DNA of 64,000 nucleotides from Stropharia rugosoannulata (Eukaryota > Basidiomycota > Agaricomycetes > Agaricales > Strophariaceae), in assembly GCA_028532985.1 (NCBI GenBank), contig JANCIK010000003.1, positions 3,296,001 to 3,360,000 of the forward strand, written 5' to 3'. Shown piece after piece: positions 57,530-64,000 of this stretch. A model generated the notes under the pieces. It searched no databases. It saw only the letters and a list, made by a program, of their open reading frames with translations, and had not been told where the DNA came from. Numbering within the stretch: the first letter of the stretch is position 1; every line of letters starts with the position of its first letter. The translations under genes and the position numbers were made by a program.

Positions 57530-59943
57530 ATGGAAGCTCACAGTGCCAATAGATACTCTACTGACACGTCTACTGAAGCACGTACGAACGACAACGAGCA
57601 GCTGTCCGAGAACACACCCCTTCTCATCAATGACATTGGCCATGAATCTGTCTGCGATGACTCTTCGGTACACGAACCGACGAAAACGTTGTTCTGGAGT
57701 GAAGTAGTGACAATAACGAAATTTGCTTTACCTGTCTTCGTGTATGTTTCTTTACCTTCATATACTCCCTAATTGACACGCATATAGGACTGGAGGATTG
57801 GAGTATTCTATCCTCATGGTTTCCGTGATAACCATCGGACATGTCTCTACGACTGCCTTGGCCGCTATAACGCTAGGTTCAATGACCGCCGGGGTTACAG
57901 CCTTCAGCATCATTCAAGGGCTTGTCAGCGCTTTGGATACGCTACTTCCCCCAGCATGGACATCCTCCCAACCTCAATTGGTTGGTCTGTGGACTCAGAG
58001 GATGAGTAGGTCTATCAGATGATTACGATCCTGTCTGCATATTATCCATTGTTAGAACACTTACTGACCTCTATCTTAGCTGTAGTTGTTCTGATTTCTA
58101 TGATTGCAAGTTATTTTTGTGACAATCAGTTCTCGAAACGTTGGGCGCTGACGCTTTCTTTTATTGCTGTAGCCAATGTTCACATTATGGATGAATGCAG
58201 AGCCTCTGCTTATAGCCCTGAACCAGGATCCTGAGGTTGCCCGTCTCGCCTCTATCTTTCTCCGCTGGACGCTGCTAGGCTTGCCAGGTTCGGTCGTACA
58301 TTCAGTCTTTTTTTGGTCTTGTGCATCACTGATATATATATTGTTCGGGTCTTATTAGCTTATGGCATTAATTGTATTAGCAGGTATGTCTTCTAATCTA
58401 ACTCGACTCTTGCTTTTTGAACTTCTTGATACAAGCTTAATCTGATTTTTAATAATTTTTTGTTGACAGGCGTTATTTTCAGTCTCAAGGTGCGCTGCTG
58501 GTTAACTCTGCTCTCCATATTTTTGACCTTGAGCTCATTTCATTGTCAAGGCCTGTTCACCGTTCCAACGCGCATAATTGTCTGTGTAGCGCCGCTAAAC
58601 GCATTACTTAACTATGCTCTTGGTGAGTTCCGATGATACCTCCTAACTTGTCAACTCACCTCCATTTTACCTATGAACTACAGTGTGGGGTCCCGCCCCC
58701 ATCCGACTGGGTTTCATTGGAGCGCCTATTGCCACTGCTGTATCCATGAATTTTGTTTCACTTTTATACGTTCTTTACGGCATATTCTTCGTTCCGCGTA
58801 CAGCATGGCATCCTTTTTCCCGACGCATGTTCACAAGTCTTAGCACAGTAGCAAAGCTTGGCTTAAGCGGTGTGGGGCAGACAGCATCGGAGTGGTGGGC
58901 ATGGGAGTTTGTCGCTCTGGCTGCATCACAGTACGTTATGGGTTTGATTGTTTTGTTGCTGATTATACATAGATTTCTTGCATTGCAGACTTGGACCAAT
59001 ACCACTTGCTGCTCAATCTGTAATACTGACTTCTGTCTCAACTGCCTTCCAGGCACCCTATGCATTAGCTATAACGGCATCCGTACGGTTCGTCAAGACG
59101 ATAACATTTCTACAGTTGCAGATCTTGTTGATTCTTGGTTACTGATTTAGAATTGGAAACCTCCTTGGGGAGCGTAAACCTAGACAAGCTGGTATTGCTG
59201 CATGGGCTGTTATATTTCTGACGTTTTGCATTGCAGCTTTCACAAGGTGTGTCCCAAATTCACCAAGGCTTACTCGCAAGATGCAGGGCTCTAATTGATC
59301 CTACTGCCATTACAGTACTATGTTCCTCGTCTTTCGCCATAAATGGGCATATATGTTCAATGACGATCCTCGTCTGTTCCTAATCCCTTTTCCTTGTGTG
59401 CATGATTTCTCTAATATTGTATTGATACAGAGGTTGTCTCGTTGGTGGCTGCTGTCATGCCTTTGCTCTCTCTATTCCCGGTCTTTGATGGTCTTGGGGG
59501 CGTGACAGCAGGTATCATGCGCGCAGCCGGGAAGCAGCACATTGGTGCACTGCTCAATCTCAGGTAAGTAACAGTGTACTTATAATGCGGCGCATGGCGA
59601 TAAATACTGACCATTCATTTTCCCCTCGGTATTAATCCTGTTAATAGCGCATACTATGTGTTTGGTGAGTTCTGAATCACAACCTGAAGTTCTATTTCTT
59701 TTTAACGATCTTTCAGGCATCCCGATGGGTCTATATTTTGCCTTTTGGCTTAATATGGGCCTGCATGGGCTTTGGTTGGGACTTACGCTTTCGATCATCT
59801 ACGCTGCATCCGTTGGAACGTGGATATCTTTGCGCACGGACTGGAATAAAGAAGCCATTAGAGCTCTACAACGCCTGACAGATAACGGCAAGATGCACCT
59901 GGGAGAACCTGACCAAGAAGGCGGTGCAGAAACCGTACTATAG
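57530..59943 (+). CDS. MATE family efflux transporter (MATE-B), bracketed by inverted MITEs
   Basis: Start MEAHSANRYSTDTSTEARTN, stop TAG 59941-59943, with the same exon boundaries as MATE-A. Segments are VTGGLEYSILMVSVITIGHV, FSIIQGLVSALDTLLPPAWT, ALNQDPEVARLASIFLRWTL, VWGPAPIRLGFIGAPIATAV, SGVGQTASEWWAWEFVALAA, LGPIPLAAQSVILTSVSTAF, RIGNLLGERKPRQAGIAAWA, VPMPLLSLF-like AAVMPLLSLFPVFDGLGG, and IPMGLYFAFWLNMGLHGLWL near the end. It is intact and visibly closer to MATE-A than to MATE-C. The intron after VVVLISMI begins GCAAGT (58106) where MATE-A and MATE-C have GTAAG, so it is a GC-AG intron. Identical 692 bp MITEs flank the gene in opposite orientation. Function is as for MATE-A. Confidence 0.93.
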
Positions 59944-60233
59944 AAATAGAAGACTGAAGAGGAAGCTGCTGGACTACATATAACAAGACGTGAGAGCACA
60001 TAATGTTCGACGCTCAATCTTCAAGCTCTAAGAATATGTAAAAGTGGCTAGCATAGTTTAGACTCGACTAGAGTGGGGGATACTCGTACGTGACGTCAGA
60101 CGTTCAAGCGAGTATATGTACCTATTTTTAGTAAAGTTACTCGGCCCATTGTGAAATTAAAGCCTAAGTTCCTCGGTGTGAACGGAAATCAAAGCGCCGG
60201 GGTGTCAACGTTTCAACCTTTTACTTATTACTA
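59944..60233. other. 3' flank of MATE-B up to the right MITE copy
   Basis: 290 bp containing a GTCAACGTTTCAACC motif at about 60203-60217, just before the MITE. No gene. Confidence 0.45.
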
Positions 60234-60925
60234 CAGTCGAGGACAAGCAAACTCCACCAATTTTAGGTGAAGTTATAGACCCCAATTTTTTATTACGGGA
60301 AACGATAGATCTAGGTTGGGCGATTATCCTGACAAAATTTCAGCTCAATTTATCGAGCCGTTGTGGAGAAAATTCCCATATACTAAATTGGGATCTCAAA
60401 ATATTGGCATTCTTACGTAAACACATAGGAAAATTATGAAAAAATGTGCAATCGCTTCCTTTTGCATGAATGAATTTGTTCCCAAAGTTTCAGCCGATTT
60501 TAACGAGAGGTTCGGCCGCTAAAAAATACCCAATAAAGAAGCTCCGACATGATTTGTCATTCGGAGATCGTAATGGATCCCTGCCGAAGGTCGGCAACAC
60601 CAAGTTGTACAGATGAATAATGATAGCATTTACTAAATCAATGGGTTTTTGTGTTTCATTTTGAAGCCTTCTCATTTCACAGGTACTCAACAGCCTTTTA
60701 TATGTTATGATGATATGTTTCTCAAAAAAAATTGTCGAGAGGTACACATAAATGTCAATGATTTTGGTCAAAAATTTGGCACTCCTCAACGGCTCGTGGG
60801 AAAAACTTCGGAGGTGGTTTTTTCGCCTCCTTTTGAGATTTGAACCAAGAATCTGAAAAAATCTCGCCATTTTATAAAGTTCCCACCGAGATAGCCGATT
60901 GGTGGGTTTTGCTTGTCCTCGACTG
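60234..60925 (-). mobile_element. Tc1/mariner-type MITE, copy 2 (inverted relative to copy 1)
   Basis: Same length (692 bp), same CAGTCGAGGACAAGCAAA ends and same TA flanks (60232-60233 and 60926-60927) as copy 1, in opposite orientation. Reading the two side by side I found no difference, and the 127-codon frame is intact in both. This suggests recent insertion or recent gene conversion. Its right end is only 92 bp from the MATE-C start codon, so it lies in the promoter or 5' leader of that gene. Confidence 0.9.
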
Positions 60926-61017
60926 TATGTACTTTGAACATGTCCATTCTCCCACAAGAAATTCGGCGCCTCACCAGCTACGATACTCGAGTTTGAGCAA
61001 CAACTAGTGCCGCCTCA

Positions 61018-63425
61018 ATGGAGTACTCTAACAAGCCCACCTCGACTATTGACTCGGACGCTACCAATTATTGTAATGCAAATAATTTGCCATCTGAGTG
61101 CACGCGCCTCCTCCCAAGTCATGACACGAGGTCATTGCATGGGGGCACATCTTCAAGCGTTTCGATGAGGGTATCATTTTGGAGAGAACTTACTACACTC
61201 ACGAGATATGCTGCACCAGTCTTTGCGTACGTCACTTATACTTCTCTACATTTCACTGTGCTGAGTAGTATAGGACCGGCGGCTTGGAGTATTCCCTTCT
61301 CATAATGCCCGTCGTCACTATTGGACACATATCGACAACCGCTTTAGCCGCCGTAACATTGGGCTCTATGACGGCTAATGTTAGCGCCTTCTGCATCATT
61401 CAGGGACTTGTCAGTGCTTTGGATACTCTGCTTCCCCCAGCTTGGACTTCCGCTCAACCTCAGTTGGTTGGCCTGTGGACCCAGCGAACGAGTGAGTTGG
61501 TTTTGTCGAATTGTTTTCACTACTGAGAAGACCTTGAACATTCCAGGTGTCGTAGTCCTGATCTCTTTGGTTGTAAGTTATTTTTGTGAAATGCACATCT
61601 GCACAAACTTCAATTAAGCCTAATGTATGCTGTCCGAAATATAGCCGATGTGTATCACCTGGATCAACGCAGAAAAGCTGCTCCTTTTTCTCAATCAAGA
61701 CCCGGATGTAGCTTACCTGGCTTATATTTATCTGCTCTGGATGCTGTTGGGACTACCAGGTGAATGAATCTTAAAAATCATATATACTTTGGCACTTATT
61801 TCTGCTCTTCGCCAACTCTTCGCTTCCACTTAGCTTATTCGTTTAACTGTATTAGTAGGTGCGTTTTGATCGATCAGTGGTTCCGATCGAATAATTAATC
61901 AATACTACAAGACGCTACTTTCAGTCACAGGGTGTGTGATATCCACGACACTAATATACTGCCAGAGACTGATAGGCTCCTTCTTGATCTCATTCCTGCA
62001 ATGGTGTCTAGGCCTTTTCACGGCTCCTACACGCATTATTGTATGTGTCGCACCTTTGAATGCTCTACTCAATTATCTCCTTGGTTAGTCCCATTCGATG
62101 GTAAAGCATGCCGCACCACCCCCTCATATATACTATTTAGTATGGGGCCCATCCCCTGTTAGGCTCGGCTTTATTGGCGCCCCAATCGCCACTGCAATCT
62201 CTATGAATCTGATTTCCTTTTTGTCAATAATTTATGGGGTGCTTTATGCTCCTCGGACTGCATGGCATCCGTTATCCCTCCGCATGTTCACAAACCTCAA
62301 TGTGGTAGTTAGACTTGGGCTGAGTGGTGTTGCGCAGTCTGCGTCTGAATGGTGGGCATGGGAGCTCGTCGCTCTAGCTGCGTCACAGTACGTGCCGCTC
62401 AAATCTGACTCTGTGCACCATGCTGAAATCATGTTGTTCGTGAAGACTCGGTTCTGTGGCGCTAGCGGCTCAATCAGTGCTGCTCGTTTCGTCTTCCTGG
62501 ACGTATCAAGCTCCTTATGCAATTAGCATAGCGACAGCGGTGCGGTAGGTGTTAATTTGACCTTTTTTGTAGTAATTTATTGATTATGAGGGCCCTGTTG
62601 ACGCAGGATTGGCAATCTTCTAGGAGAGCAGAAAGCGAATCAAGCAGGCGTTGTAGTCCGCGTTTCCATTTTCCTAACTGTCATCGTTTCCTCGTTCTCC
62701 AGGTGCGTGGCGTCTAATGTGTCCTTATTATTTGGTCATGAATGATCCATTGTCGTAGCGCATTATTTCTCGTTTTCCGTGACAAATGGGCGTACATCTT
62801 CAATAATGATCCATGTTAGTTTTCCTTCATTTTCTGCCCTTGTTGATCTTCTTTCTAATAATTAAATGCAGCTGTTGTGTCCTTGGTTTCTTCGGTCATG
62901 CCTCTTCTGGCCTTATTTCAAGTGTTTGATGGTCTAGCAGACGTTACCGGTGGCATTCTCCGGGCTATGGGTAAACAGTTTATTGGTGCACTTCTCAGTC
63001 TAAGGTAACCAATTTAAAACATCCCTAAAGCGTCAGAAATCTGACATCGCATTCTTGCGTTATTTATTACATTACAGTGCGTACTATATACTAGGTAGGT
63101 GCCGCGTTTACAGAGAAAAGCGAAGTGCCTTACATATATATTCGGCTGTCCAGGCATTCCAATTGGACTCTTCTGTGCATTTTGGCTCGAAATGGGTCTG
63201 CATGGACTCTGGTTGGGGCTCACCGTCTCTCTCGTTTATGCCGCCATAATCGGGACATGGATCAGTATCTGCACAGACTGGAACAAACAAGTAGAAAGGG
63301 CAATGAAGCGTCTGGAAGATGACGACAAGCTCACTGCTGCTGGGGATGAGTATCCTGACACCGACTCAGAGAGACTCAGTGGTAACTATCCAAGTTACAT
63401 TTACAGGGAAACAAGTTGTCTATAG
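61018..63425 (+). CDS. MATE family efflux transporter (MATE-C)
   Basis: Start MEYSNKPTSTIDSDATNYCN, stop TAG 63423-63425; exon boundaries as in MATE-A and MATE-B. Segments are ATGGLEYSLLIMPVVTIGHI, FCIIQGLVSALDTLLPPAWT, PMCITWINAEKLLLFLNQDP, VWGPSPVRLGFIGAPIATAI, SGVAQSASEWWAWELVALAA, LGSVALAAQSVLLVSSSWTY, RIGNLLGEQKANQAGVVVRV, SSVMPLLALFQVFDGLADVT, GGILRAMGKQFIGALLSL and IPIGLFCAFWLEMGLHGLWL. It is the most diverged of the three (VAQSASEWW instead of VGQTASEWW, GEQ instead of GER) with a longer, different C-terminal tail (DDDKLTAAGDEYPDTDSERL). No frameshift or stop was found. Its proximal promoter is interrupted by MITE copy 2. Confidence 0.92.
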
Positions 63426-64000
63426 TTTTGAAGTGAATATAGAAGCTTTAAGGGAATGCAGGTACCGATAATTTTCAGATGAATTTCTGGTATGCCTTAC
63501 AAATAAAATTTGAATAAAATGCAGCAATGGCTTGGAGCTGGTAGAGATACAAACGTTCGAGTTATTTCGCCACTGAGTTGGTGACTGGATGTACTCTTAA
63601 ATTGTGTGGGAATTATACAATGACTCACAGGGACACACTGTTTTGAGCGGATGCAGTGGGCTGCAGTGAGTGGTTGGAGGTCTACATACCACCAAATTCG
63701 GGAGTATTCCGACATACGGAACATTCCGGCATTGACCTCTGTTTGGATGATGATTGATCGATCAATCGTCATAATATTGATCCTTCAAACCTGCTTTGAA
63801 CGCGCTTCCACAATATCACATAGTCTTTTAATCAGTTACTACATATTGGACAAGATTAAAGACTTCTTCGTTAGCTTTCAATATCTGGGGTTGATCAGGA
63901 TTGATTCCCCGTAGTGACTACATTCATTGACAGGTTTCAAGCAAGGTATTTATACTAACTTAAAAACTACTCAACTGGCAAAGCAAAAATCTGCTAGCCA
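63426..64000. other. 3' flank of MATE-C to the window edge
   Basis: 575 bp without a supported gene. Frames of 87-91 codons at 63497-63914 have no family features. Confidence 0.45.

Overview
This 64 kb window comes from a filamentous basidiomycete, most likely an Agaricomycete. Genes are dense, on both strands, and cut by many introns of about 50-60 bp with GT(G/A)NGT donors and a CTNA(C/T) branch sequence close to the acceptor. The content fits: fungal BTB and F-box proteins, expanded P450s, an UNC93-like transporter, and homologues of DPM1, Arp5, SMN, Nic96 and a leukotriene-A4-hydrolase-type peptidase. No tRNA, rRNA, CRISPR or prokaryotic operon was seen.

Layout. 0-17 kb: the 5' end of nucleoporin NIC96 (minus, runs off the left edge), an intronless F-box-like protein (plus), a BTB protein (minus), an unrecognised 234-residue protein (minus), a DUF4139 protein (minus), NatC subunit Naa38 (minus) divergent from dolichol-phosphate mannosyltransferase DPM1 (plus), a second F-box protein (plus) and an LYR-motif protein (minus). 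17-36 kb: a large Gln/Ser-rich protein resembling PP1 regulators of the Bni4 type (minus), an ArfGAP (plus), an LTA4H-type M1 aminopeptidase (minus), an UNC93-like membrane protein (plus), a possible small spliced gene (plus), Yop1/REEP (minus), OST5/TMEM258 (plus) and RNA polymerase I subunit RPA12 (minus). 36-51 kb: three related P450s (minus, plus, minus) interleaved with a Sec4/Rab8-type GTPase, Arp5 (INO80 complex) and an SMN homologue. 51-64 kb: three tandem MATE-family transporter genes on the plus strand.

The 51-64 kb block is the most unusual part. Two apparently identical 692 bp TA-flanked elements of Tc1/mariner MITE type lie in inverted orientation and bracket the middle MATE gene. 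A different foldback element of about 706 bp sits upstream of the first MATE gene. Each MATE gene therefore has an element between its coding region and a recurring CAACGTT-rich sequence further upstream. With the three P450s 2-17 kb away and the UNC93-like carrier, the right half looks like an oxidise-and-export neighbourhood; that is inference.

Other points are four GC-AG introns that I can place with frame or paralogue support, an OST5/RPA12 convergent pair whose stop codons are one base apart, and a concentration of secretory-pathway genes (ArfGAP, DPM1, OST5, Yop1, Rab). Exon structures were read by hand from splice signals and family similarity; they are models without transcript support.
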